From assembly GCA_022925895.1 (NCBI GenBank), contig JAKSYS010000598.1, positions 1-39,330 of the forward strand: a DNA stretch of 39,330 bases. Direction: 5' to 3'. Below the pieces are notes generated by a model. The model saw only the letters and a program-made list of their open reading frames with translations. It did no database searches and was not told where the DNA came from. This DNA is from Fragilaria crotonensis (taxonomy: Eukaryota > Bacillariophyta > Fragilariophyceae > Fragilariales > Fragilariaceae). Each line of letters begins with the position of its first letter. Within the stretch, counting starts at the first letter, position 1. A program made the position numbers and the translations under genes. This document shows positions 28,644 through 38,497 of the stretch, piece after piece.

Positions 28644-31600
28644 AGATAGCTGCACGTCATGGTGCAAGCTTTTGATCATCGTCACCGGCATGATGGCAGC
28701 ATCAGCGACATCTGACGTTCGCATTCTCAAGAGGAAGAAGGTTGTTCCGACCTCGGCTCCAACTGCGAGGCCCACCACGAAGGCTCCGACCTCTGCACCA
28801 ACTCGAATTCCCACCACGAAAGCTCCGACTCGAAAGCCAACTCGAAAGCCCACCACGAAAGCCCCTACCGCAGCTCCGACTGCGACTCCCATGGTAGCTC
28901 CTACCGCTGCTCCGACTGCAGGTCCTACCGCTGCCCCGACTGCAGGTCCTACCGCTGCCCCGACTGCAGGTCCTACCGCTGCCCCGACTGCGACTCCCAC
29001 CGCCGCTCCGACTTCGACTCCCACCGCCGCTCCGACTTCGACTCCCACCGCCGCTCCGACTGCGACTCCCACCTCCGCTCCGACTGCGACTCCCACCGCC
29101 GTTCCGACTAAGACTCCCACCGCTGCTCCGACTGCGACTCCCACCGCTGCTCCGACTGCGACTCCCACCGCCGCTCCGACTGCGACTCCCACCGCCGCTC
29201 CGACTGCGACTCCCACCGCCGCTCCGACTGCGACTCCCACCGCCGCTCCGACTGCGACTCCCACCTCCGCTCCGACTGCGACTCCCACCGCCGTTCCGAC
29301 TAAGACTCCCACCGCTGCTCCGACTGCGACTCCTACCGCTGCTCCGACTTCGGCTCCCAAATCGCTTGTTACAGGTACACCTTCCCCGCTTGGCGAATGT
29401 GAGGGTGATTGCGACATTGACGACGACTGTTTTGGTGATTTGAGTTGCTTTCAACGAACCGGCATCGAAGCTGTACCAGGATGTAGCGGAACTGGAGTTT
29501 CTGGGACGGATTACTGCTACAAAACCACTGGAGCCGGCGTGTTCTCATACGTTGGAGATGAAGATGTCCCAATTCGTGCATTTCCACTTGGAAACTGCGA
29601 GGGTGACTGTGACGCCGACGCCGACTGTGCTCCAGGTCATCTTTGTTGGAAGAACAACTCGCCTGTTCCCGGATGCACTGGAACCAAAGTGAGTGGAAAA
29701 GAGTACTGTTACGCCGTCGTCGGGGTACCAACTGCGGCGCCGACTTCGTTGCCTAATGAGCTTGTTATTGATGGAGATAACGGTGCTCCAGCGACAGCAT
29801 TCCCGCTTGGCGAATGTTCTGGTGATTGCGACAATGACGATGAATGTTTTGGTGATTTGAGTTGCTTTCAACGAAACGGCATCGAAGCTGTACCAGGATG
29901 TAGCGGAACTGGAGTTTCTGCAAAGGACTACTGCTACAAAACCACTGGAGCCGGCGTGCTATCATATGTTGGAGATGAAGATGTCCCAATTCGTGCATTT
30001 CCACTTGGAACCTGTGAGGGTGACTGTGACAATGACGGCGACTGTGCTCCAGGTCTTCTTTGCTGGAAGAGCGAAACGCCGGTTCCCGGATGCACTGGAA
30101 CCAGAGTGACTGGAAAAGGAGTACTGTTACGTTCCAGTTGTCTTGAAATCGCTTCGTGATGATGGCGACAATGGCGTGCCGGCAACATCATTCCCACTTG
30201 CAGAGTGCTCTGGCGATTGCGATCTTAATCAAGACTGCTTTGGTGACCTGACTTGCTTCCAACGAAATGGCACCGTGGCTGTTCCAGGATGTAGCGGGAC
30301 TGGAACCTCTGACCAGGACTATTGCTACAAACCTAACGGAACCAGTGCGTTGGCTTACACCGGCGACAACGGCGCGCCAGCCCGTTCCTTCCCCCTTGGA
30401 AACTGCGAAGGAGATTGCGACACTGACGCCGACTGTGCTGCGGGCCTTCGTTGTTTTCAACGCGGCGGCGTCGAGACTGTTACTGGATGCACAGGCGAAG
30501 GAGTGTCCGGAAAAGACTATTGCTACACGGCCTCCAACGTTCCTACCTCGCAACCAACACTGTTTCCAACCTCGCAACCTGTCACGGCGAGGCCAACGGT
30601 TCCTGGTGGCCCATCTTACGTTCCTGGTGATCTAACCATTGCCAAGGCAGGACTTCGTCTGTCTGCGGGACTCGACGTGCGAATCATTGCAACCAAAGGC
30701 TTGCCAGTCCAATATGCCAACGGTGGGCAATCCTCGGCAAACTTTCATCTCAACCCTGACGCAGCTACTGTGTTCTTGAAGAACGACAATTCGGGCAACT
30801 ACTATTACGTGTCCAATTCCGAGACCTCCGCTGCTACAACGGGAGGGGTTGGATCGATCGAGTTTGATTCCAACGGAAATGTAATTGGATACGTGCGTGT
30901 TCTGTCTGGCACGAGTCAAAACTGTGGTGGCGGTCGCAGTCCTTTCAACACATGGTTGAGTGCCGAAGAGAATGGAGTCAGCGGATTCGTGTGGGAAGTA
31001 TCGCCAGAGAATGCGTTTGTTGGAAGAAAGACAAACCTCGTTCCATACGGTGGTAACTGGGAGAGCGTCGCGTATCATTACAACACAGTGCTTGGGCGCA
31101 ATATCTACTACACGACGGAAGATTCTTCGTCTGGTCCACTTGTTCAGTTCATTCCATCTGATAATTTGGGAACCCGCGAGGAGATGTACTCGACCGGGAC
31201 CCACAAATACTTGAGAGTTGACCCTGGCAGCTCCGGTACGTTTTCGTGGGAATCCACCAAGGCCGGCGGAAACGCAGCATTGTATCGCGGCGCTGAAGGA
31301 ATTGATATCAAGGATGGCATCCTTTACTTTGTATCCAAGACCGATAGGTATCTCTTCATTTTGAACCTTGCTGATGGAACCTTCACAAGGGAGTCGACTG
31401 TTCATGGAGCCGTAAGTACGAGTGTCCAATTTCTTGTTGACTTGTCGAACGATGCTGCACCTGGAACTACCTCCTCACGAAAACATGCTTTTTCTTTAGT
31501 TCGACAATCAGCCCGACCAACTAAATCGTCTGATCGGCTCCGATCCCAACAACATCTTGTACTTCTGCGAGGTGAGTTATACTCATGATCATTCATGGCC

Positions 31601-31898
31601 GCGTTGATGACAAAACGTCACGTACTCACTCTGTTCTTGTTGTGGGAAATAACTCCAGGACGGCGGCTCGAATTGCGGAATTCACGGTCGGGATCCAGCT
31701 GGAAGATACTTCACTATCCTCGAGAATGATCCCATGGCTGGGATCATTCGGGATGAGACCTCGGGACTCGCCTTCTCACCGGACAACAAGCGCATGTACG
31801 TGTCCTACCAGGGCAATGGCGTCATTTTCGAAATAACGCGATCGGACGGGTATTCCTTCGCTGGAACTTTGCTTGACATCAAGTATCACGCCGCGTAG
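28618..31898 (+). CDS. Large secreted protein: P-T repeat stalk, six Cys-rich modules, PhoX/DUF839-like domain
   Basis: Exons are 28618-31411, 31500-31571 and 31659-31898, about 1034 residues if one surplus G at about 30118-30119 is discounted. Residues 1-29 are a signal peptide ([15 protein letters not shown]). Then comes a Pro-Thr-Ala stalk (about 43-250) of 8-residue repeats, and six modules of about 60-70 residues of the form FPLGxCxGDCDxDxDC, CFQR or CWK, PGCxGxGVSGxDYCY (29380-30540). A short PT linker ([19 protein letters not shown]) follows. The C-terminal part has [40 protein letters not shown] (a TTEDSSSG turn follows) and [20 protein letters not shown]. These fit the PhoX/DUF839 beta-propeller family, some members of which are Ca/Fe-dependent alkaline phosphatases. 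I have not checked the metal ligands, so phosphatase activity is inference. The frame break falls in module 4; the paralogous module 2 reads GGAAAAGAGTAC where this one has GGAAAAGGAGTAC. Confidence 0.75.
28870..29360 (+). repeat. 24-bp tandem repeat (PTAAPTAT) with 192-bp higher-order duplication
   Basis: About twenty units of 24 bp (GCTCCGACTGCGACTCCCAC plus four bases) encode the 8-residue P-T-A repeat of the stalk. Variant units (GTTCCGACTAAGACT and ACCTCCGCT) recur 192 bp apart (29071 and 29263), which is exactly eight units, showing block duplication. The repeat also leaves both minus-strand frames open, which explains large antisense ORFs that are not genes. Confidence 0.9.
31412..31499 (+). 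other. Spliceosomal intron 1 (88 nt) of the PhoX-like gene
   Basis: The donor is GTAAGT after a complete GCC codon (phase 0). The acceptor is TTTTTCTTTAG, with the exon resuming at TTCGACAATCAG. Removing it joins STVHGA to [13 protein letters not shown], which continues the family reading. Confidence 0.85.
31572..31658 (+). other. Spliceosomal intron 2 (87 nt) of the PhoX-like gene
   Basis: The donor is GTGAGT after the GAG codon. The acceptor is AACTCCAG and the exon resumes with GACGGCGGC. Splicing gives [18 protein letters not shown], matching the Asp/Gly-rich loop expected in PhoX-type proteins, and opens the final exon to the TAG at 31896-31898. Confidence 0.85.
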
Positions 31899-32162
31899 GA
31901 GATGGAAGCGAAGAAGTTCAGGGCGAATTGTTGATGTGTGAAACACTATTTTTGGAGTCGAGATGTGGTGATGGCGGCCCTGAGAGCACCATGCTCCATG
32001 GACGATGCGCACCTCTCTTGTACGTACTATTAGTCACCACACAACTGATGCTCTAGAATATATATACATACATATATAATTTACGTATTCATCTACATGA
32101 ATATTAGTGCGTTTCGTACAAGTGTATGTATACGTGGTGACAAATCATCGGTATGTAATAAG
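31899..32162. other. 3' flank of the PhoX-like gene and copia insertion site
   Basis: A short A/T-rich spacer with a TATATATACATACATATATA tract at 32058-32078. The copia element has inserted after AATAAG (32157-32162), about 265 bp past the PhoX-like stop codon. Confidence 0.6.
32157..32162. other. Target-site duplication, left copy
   Basis: AATAAG, repeated at 38492-38497 right after the 3' LTR. Copia integrases usually leave 5 bp; here five (ATAAG) or six bases match depending on how the boundary is read. Confidence 0.8.
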
Positions 32163-32627
32163 TGTCGAGGATAAGCGTTTACTAACCAACGACAGTACCG
32201 GTGAGGATGTACTGGCTGTGCAAACAGACAGACATCCAGCACCGGAATCCCGCTTCCGTCGTGTGTACGCGGGAACTACGAACGGCATTCCGTTGGCAAC
32301 GCGCACGATCCAGAATCTACAGTATCCGAACGACAGTAAATCGCCCGACAAGAAACTACAATTGTTTGATGATGTAGATGGCGATTGGACGACTGTAAGT
32401 AAGAGAGAAAGGAGAGTTAAAAGAGGAGTTAAGATCATCTCCAACCAAGACAAGAGATCCCTGTCTGGGAAGGTTGGCAGGACTGATCTGAGACAAGGAA
32501 GTAACTAAAGTAGTTACAATATTTGGAACCGGAATTTAGAGTCGGTAGTATTGTCAGTTTATCTACAGTAAGGTAGAGTTAGAATGCGCACGTGCGTACA
32601 GGCAGGAGATATCTGGGATTCTCAACA
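32163..32627 (+). repeat. 5' LTR of the copia element (465 bp)
   Basis: Begins TGTCGAGGATAAGCG and ends GGGATTCTCAACA. Compared with the 3' LTR it differs only by small indels: ATCCCGCTTCC against ATCCCTTCC, and local gains or losses around GTTAGAATGCGCACGTGCG. No substitution was noticed by eye. Confidence 0.95.
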
Positions 32628-32662
32628 CGTTTTTAAAACGGTTAGTTCGAAAGTGAATCAAG

Positions 32663-33905
32663 ATGAGCGGCGAAGGTAAGAAGGCACTGGAGACTATCAA
32701 GGTCATTCCATTTTATGGAACGGATACTTCGAAGGGCGGACTTGAACCGAGGAGTTCTTTACGAAGGCGGAGGTCTTTGCGGCTACAAGAGGTTTCAAGA
32801 AGGCAATGTTGGAAGAGAAGATCAAGGAAGAGTTTGCTTTCAAGGAAGACTTGACGGAAGAAGAACAGTTGTTGGTCAAGCAAGATGAAGACGCAAAACA
32901 TTTTCTGATCATGTCCTGTCGTGGCGATGCGTTTGCGATTATTGAGTCTCAGGAAACCGCATTCAAGATGTATCAAGCTTTGAAGAATAGGTATGATTCA
33001 AAGAAGACAAAGGATTTGGTCAAGGCGACGACAAAATTGGAGAAATGCTTCATGAAACATGACTTTGATGACCCTTACATATGGATTTTGGAAATGGAAC
33101 GTTTGAATCGCGATGTCGAGAAGTGCGAGAACGGAATCAAGAGGAGCGATGAGCAAATGCAGGCGACTATTTTGTCGAGACTTCCAAAAAGACGCTATGA
33201 ATCAGTCATCACATCTCTAAATGGAAAGATCGGATCGAACGACTTCACGTATGATGATTTTGTGTCGGAAATTTATGTTCACTATGAAATGTTCATTGAA
33301 CCCTACAAAAACAGGTTTGCAGAACAGACAAAGGGTAAGCATTTAGCGCTCAACACTGTTTCTGGCAAGGGTGGATGGAAGGCATTCAAAGGAAAGTGTA
33401 ATAAATGTGGCAAACAAGGCCACAAAGCTCGAGACTGCAACAGTACAGGTGAGAATAAAAACGCAAATTTAGGCAAAAGTTCACAGGAAAATGTTTCAAG
33501 TGCGGAGACATGGGACACATGGCAAGAGATTGCAAGAAGGTCGGATCTACTGCGGAAAATGGTATGTTTGTCGGAATGTCCATTGCAGGTCGTGGTAAGA
33601 CGGTATATGAAGACAGTTTGAAAAAGGACCAAGCAACGGTTGATATGAACAAGGTCGCGATGAAAAACTTGGGAGACATTGCAGAGGCAAATAAGACCAA
33701 GGTCAGTACAGAAGAGAGTAAGAAAAACAGTGAAACGGACATTGAGGAAGCCCTAAGAAAAGCATTGAAGAAGTTGATGTTGAAGATAACTCGTTTGCGA
33801 AGAGACGCAAAATCGACGAAATTAAGGAGAAGGAGCAGAGAATGTCCTGGTATGATATGTGCGCGACAAGTAACGAAGAAGAAGAAGAAGATGATCGGAA
33901 TTAGA
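32663..33905 (+). pseudogene. Copia gag remnant (capsid plus two zinc knuckles), frameshifted
   Basis: The ATG at 32663 (MSGEGKKALETIKVIPFYGT) begins the capsid. Near 32745 the frame moves to the 32806-33621 frame, which carries the retrotransposon Gag (UBN2-like) region, including AFKMYQALKNRYDSKKTKDL. It reaches a first CCHC knuckle, CNKCGKQGHKARDC (about 33397-33440). A second knuckle, CFKCGDMGHMARDC (about 33492-33533), is in another frame, so one base is lost between them near 33475. A further shift near 33765 and a stop at about 33900 follow. Gag would package the RNA into virus-like particles; as written no full protein can be made. Confidence 0.88.
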
Positions 33906-36900
33906 AGAAAAGAATGAAGACTCGGAGGTTGAAGTGTTTGAAGTAATTGACTTAACTGCAAGTGAGGTTGACTTAACGGAAAGTGATGACGAAGAGGTCG
34001 AAGAGATTGTTAAGAAACCCGAGAAGAAGAATGACCCCGATTTGTTTAATGAGAATGAGAAGACAGAGCAGACACGAATGAAGAGAGGCTTGTTTTATGA
34101 AACCGACGAAGAGGAAGACACAGACCAAACTGAGTACTCAGAGGAGCACGGACAGTATGGTAATGTCGTAAATGGCGAATTTTATATTTACTCTGGGAGT
34201 ACATGCAGCACAAGCGTAGAAAGAGGTACAGAAATTATTGTCAATGAGACCAATGAAAAAGAAAGGAATGACACTAAAGACATGGAGAAAGACGCTGAAG
34301 ACATAAAAGAAAAAGATATGGAAAGTACTGGAAAGATGGGTGCACTGGATATTTCGGACAAAGATATGGAACAAAACCACGATACGCAAAAAGAAGAACA
34401 AGTGTACATGGTTTTCAGAGCTCAGCGTGAAACTAAACTTGAATTTCCCAAGTGGAGAAGTAAGGAAAGAGACAAGAAAGAGAGTTGGTTGATGGATTCC
34501 GGTGCAACAACTCATGTGGCTACTAACTCCAAGATGATGACGAACGTAAGGACCGCAATGAATGGTCAATTTGTGCGTGTCGGCAACAATGCTACCATGC
34601 AAGCAACTGCAATTGGTGACCTCACTTTGATGCAGGGAGGAACCAACAAGAAAATGTTTCTTAAAGATGTAATGGTTGTTCCGAACTTTGCAAAGAATCT
34701 GATCAGTGTGGGACGATTGACAGATCATGGAAACGCTTATGCGACGGATAAGACAGGTGCAAGGTTGACAAACGAGAACGAAGACGTATTGAATTTTGAG
34801 AAAGGAACTGATGGAATGTTTTATTTCTTTGCAACACGCGTTAAAGAAGGAAAAGAGGTAAACAATGTTGAAGGAAGTAATGAGAAAGGTTCAGAAACAA
34901 AGAAAATGAGAAAAGAGATGGACATCAATGAAGCCCACCGTTTGGGCATGCAACTGAGAAAGTGGTTCGAGAAATGTTGAAAACGTTGGACATTGAACCT
35001 GTGGACAAATCAAGACATGTGACGGATGCTCGCGTGCAAGGCTACTCAAAAGCGGACTAAAAGGTCACAACTGTTACTGCAGACAAACCCGCGGAACGTT
35101 TATTCATGGATACGAGCGGACCGTACAGTGAAACAGCCGCAGGAAATCGATATTGGTTTAAGCTGGTTGATGACAAAACCGCAAGTCATGGGACTTTTAT
35201 GGTGCTAGGAAGAGTCAATTGAAGAATGTCTTAAAAGACTTATTGGACAAATTACGCGCAGCGGACTATACGGTTAAGTTCATACGGTGCGACAACGCCG
35301 GTGAACACATTGCTGATCTGAAGAAAATGTGCGAAGGGAGTACGGTATCGTATTGGAGTATACTGCCCCATACTCCCCAGCACAACGGAGTCGTGGAACG
35401 AATGTTTGCTCGAGATGCCAAACGAGCTTTGGCAATGATGTTGTCTGCCGGTTGGACAAAGACGATGCAGTCCAAACTTTGGGCAGAGGCAACCAAGACT
35501 GCTGCACTTATTGGCAACTCCATCTCAAACACAAGGAGTTCTATCCCTCCTGACGAGTTATTCTACGGAAAACCAGTAAACATTTATCCAAATTTGATTG
35601 AGTTCGGTCGCGTTGGATATGTGACGAATCGACAAGGTATGATCGGGAAGTTTAAGGAAAGGAGCACGAAGATGGTTATGATTGGCTATGCGAAAACCAT
35701 TCGCGGGACGTTTATCGGATGTATAACCCCTAACTAACAAAGTTGTGGAGACGCGTGATGTGTACGCTTGGGCGGATTTTACTCACGATGCGAACGACAT
35801 ACGCATGACAATGGCACAAATGTTCGATCCCGAACTTGTCCAGGACAGGAAAGTAACACTCCTGAAGCGCATTCAAATGAGGACGTTCCAGCAGCTGCAG
35901 GACAAGCGGAAAACAACGTCCATTTGATCCCCAATACGACGATGAAACGCCGTCCCTACTTGACGGGACAACCTCCTAGATGCTTCTGGAGCAGGGAGGA
36001 TGAATGACGATTACATTCCAACATATGACACCGAACAGGAGTACTCGGATATGATTAATGATGAGGATACGAACCAAAAGAGTGACGAAGTCAAAATTCA
36101 CCAAATCGACAAAACTCTACAATTCAAAACAACGAAGATGATTCGAGCAGCGACGATGAAAGCGAAGCCAAAGGAGTATCAGATTCATCTGATGACGAAA
36201 AGCATTGTATTTGGCGAAGAAACTGAGATGAGAGACGACAATGAAATCGTCAATGCTCCAAAAGCAAAAAACCAAAACTACGAAACTTGACAAAGAAATG
36301 AAGAGACTGGGAGCAACTCCGCAGTCATTGAAGACGACACTGGGACACGAACAAGAAGTCGGGCACGGATTGATCAAGCAGCATTCAATACCATGCTTAC
36401 GTCTGACCCAGGAGAACCTAAGACATTTAAGCAAGCCGTGGAAGGCCGTGAAAAGGACAAATGGGTACCATCGGCAAAAGCCGAGATCAATAATTTCTTG
36501 TCGCGAGATGCGTGGCAGAAATTCCCAAGGAAAAATCTTGACAACAGGAAACCGATACCAGTGAAGTGGATATTCAAAGTCAAAGAAGAACAAGATGGGA
36601 GCAAACGGTACAAAAGTCGGATTGTGCTTAAAGGATATGTCATGGTGCCGGTGGACTACACAGAGTCATTTTCCCCAGTTGCAACAGATACAACAGTACG
36701 TACAGCGATTGCTATGGCACTGTACAGACAAGATGAAAAATGGACTGTTGAAATGATCGACATTGAAGCGGCATTCTTGAACGCAGAACTGGAAAGTGAC
36801 AAACCAGTATATGCAGAATGGCCAGAAGGAATGGTGGATCTGGGATTCATCACAGAAGGAGAACGACAAAAGTATTGTATCAGACTCACCAGGGCAATGT

Positions 36901-38033
36901 ATGGAGGTGTGGATGTTCCAAGGCTATTCATGAAGACGTTATACAAATACCTGACTGGAGAAATGAAAATGTCACAGAGTGAAGTTGATCCATGTCTGTA
37001 CTACTGGAAGGACAAAGCAGGAAATGCTACTTTACTTGCAGTTGTACATGTTGATGACGTGGCACTTATTGGTGATAAGACAAACATTGAAAAATTCAAG
37101 ACAGAATTGAAGAAGAGATTCAACATCTCAGATCTTGGACAGTTGAAGAAACACTTAGGAGTCTGGTACGAGTGGAAGAAGGATGACAACGGAGAAATTT
37201 ATGTGGTGGCTAGCATGAACAAACTGGAAGAAGAAATTGTAAGTGCATATCAGGAGACAGCAGGAAAACCGGCAAAGGATGCGATTACTCCGGGATTTCC
37301 GGGACAGCATTTAACAAAGAACAAAGGCGATACAGTGAAGATGACCGAATACAGGTCATTGGTCGGTAAGATTATGTACCTGATGACAAAATTGGCACCA
37401 GACATTGCCAATCCAGCAAGAGAACTGGCACAACATTTATCTAATCCAGGACACGAGCATTGGAAAGCGCTAGAACGATTGGTCGGACATATAAAGATGA
37501 AGCCATATGAAGGATTGGTGTACAGGAGACCAAAAGAGCTGAGACCGATATCTATTGTTGACTCAGACTATGCCAAGAACATAGACGACAGAAAGAGCAT
37601 ATCGTCCGGTCTACATACACTGGGTGGAACACTAGTACATTGGGAATCGAAAACCCAACATGTTGTGACTCTATCAAGTACAGAAGCGGAATATATTAGT
37701 TTGGCGAAAGGCGCATGTGAAAACAAGTTCATGATGATGATGCTTGACGAGGTCATGCGAAACCCATCAGAAGAAAGACTTATTGGAAAAATCTATGAAG
37801 ACAATCTGGGAGCGATTTATTTGGTTAAGAACCAACATGTCGGAGCAAGAACAAAACACATTGATGTGAGGGCACATTTCATTCGAGCTAGAGGACACTG
37901 GATATTTGAAAGTGCAATTTGTTCGTTCAGAAGAAAATGCCGCAGACATTCTGAACAAGAACTGCCCTGACAAGTTACATACCAAACACGCCCAGAACAT
38001 GAGAAACGGAACTCTAGATTGCTGGAGGGAGGA
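33906..38033 (+). pseudogene. Copia pol remnant (protease, integrase, RT, RNase H), frameshifted
   Basis: Protease: SWLMDSGATTHVA (DSG at about 34494). GAG-pre-integrase: INEAHRL near 34930, cut by a frameshift. Integrase core: FMDTSGPYSETAAG (first D, about 35100), FIRCDNAGEH (second D, about 35280) and PQHNGVVERMFARDAKRAL (E, about 35390). Reverse transcriptase: the 36393-37970 frame with MIDIEAAFLNAEL and the catalytic VVHVDDVALIGD (about 37045). RNase H: SIVDSDYAKNIDDRKSISSG and VTLSSTEAEYISL (about 37550-37700). The tail RSEENAADILNKN is in another frame near 37915. Breaks are seen near 34950, 35040, 35200, 35740-36390 and 37905. The RT/RNase H part, 525 codons, is the longest intact piece. 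Confidence 0.93.
38024..38033 (+). other. Polypurine tract of the copia element
   Basis: GGAGGGAGGA lies directly before the 3' LTR TG. In copia elements this is the primer site for plus-strand DNA synthesis. Confidence 0.75.
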
Positions 38034-38491
38034 TGTCGAGGATAAGCGTTTACTAACCAACGACAGTACCGGTGAGGATGTACTGGCTGTGCAAACAGAC
38101 AGACATCCAGCACCGGAATCCCTTCCGTCGTGTGTACGCGGGAACTACGAACGGCATTCCGTTGGCAACGCGCACGATCCAGAATCTACAGTATCCGAAC
38201 GACAGTAAATCGCCCGACAAGAAACTACAATTGTTTGATGATGTAGATGGCGATTGGACGACTGTAAGTAAGAGAGAAAGGAGAGTTAAAAGAGGAGTTA
38301 AGATCATCTCCAACCAAGACAAGAGATCCCTGTCTGGGAAGGTTGGCAGGACTGATCTGAGACAAGGAAGTAACTAAAGTAGTTACAATATTTGGAACCG
38401 GAATTTAGAGTCGGTAGTATTGTCAGTTTATCTACAGTAAGGTAGAGTTAGTACGTGCGTACGAGGCAGGAGATATCTGGGATTCTCAACA
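38034..38491 (+). repeat. 3' LTR of the copia element (458 bp)
   Basis: Same sequence as the 5' LTR apart from the indels noted there. It is immediately preceded by the purine-rich stretch GGAGGGAGGA, the polypurine tract. Confidence 0.95.
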
Positions 38492-38497
38492 AATAAG

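Larger units (their letters stand above)
32163..38491 (+). mobile_element. Full-length Ty1/copia LTR retrotransposon, recently inserted
   Basis: The element runs LTR to LTR (6.3 kb), starts TGTCGAGG and ends CTCAACA (TG...CA). It is flanked by a direct duplication AATAAG on both sides (32157-32162 and 38492-38497; five or six bases). Domain order is gag, protease, integrase, reverse transcriptase, RNase H, which defines copia rather than gypsy. The two LTRs are nearly identical, so insertion is recent. All coding frames are broken by multiple one-base shifts, so this copy is non-autonomous as written. It resembles the copia lineages known from diatoms, but I cannot place it in a lineage without alignment. 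Confidence 0.96.

Noticed and set aside
28497-29454. Antisense ORFs of 306 and 250 codons with GVAVGAAVG or RSRSGGGS repeats
   Set aside because: They are the complement of the 24-bp PT repeat, whose GC-rich unit contains no stops in these frames. The sense strand has a signal peptide and continues into recognised modules.
37906-38377. ORFs within the LTRs (for example 32107-32508 and 38072-38377)
   Set aside because: The same frame occurs in both LTRs because they are copies. No domain is present and LTRs of copia elements are normally non-coding.
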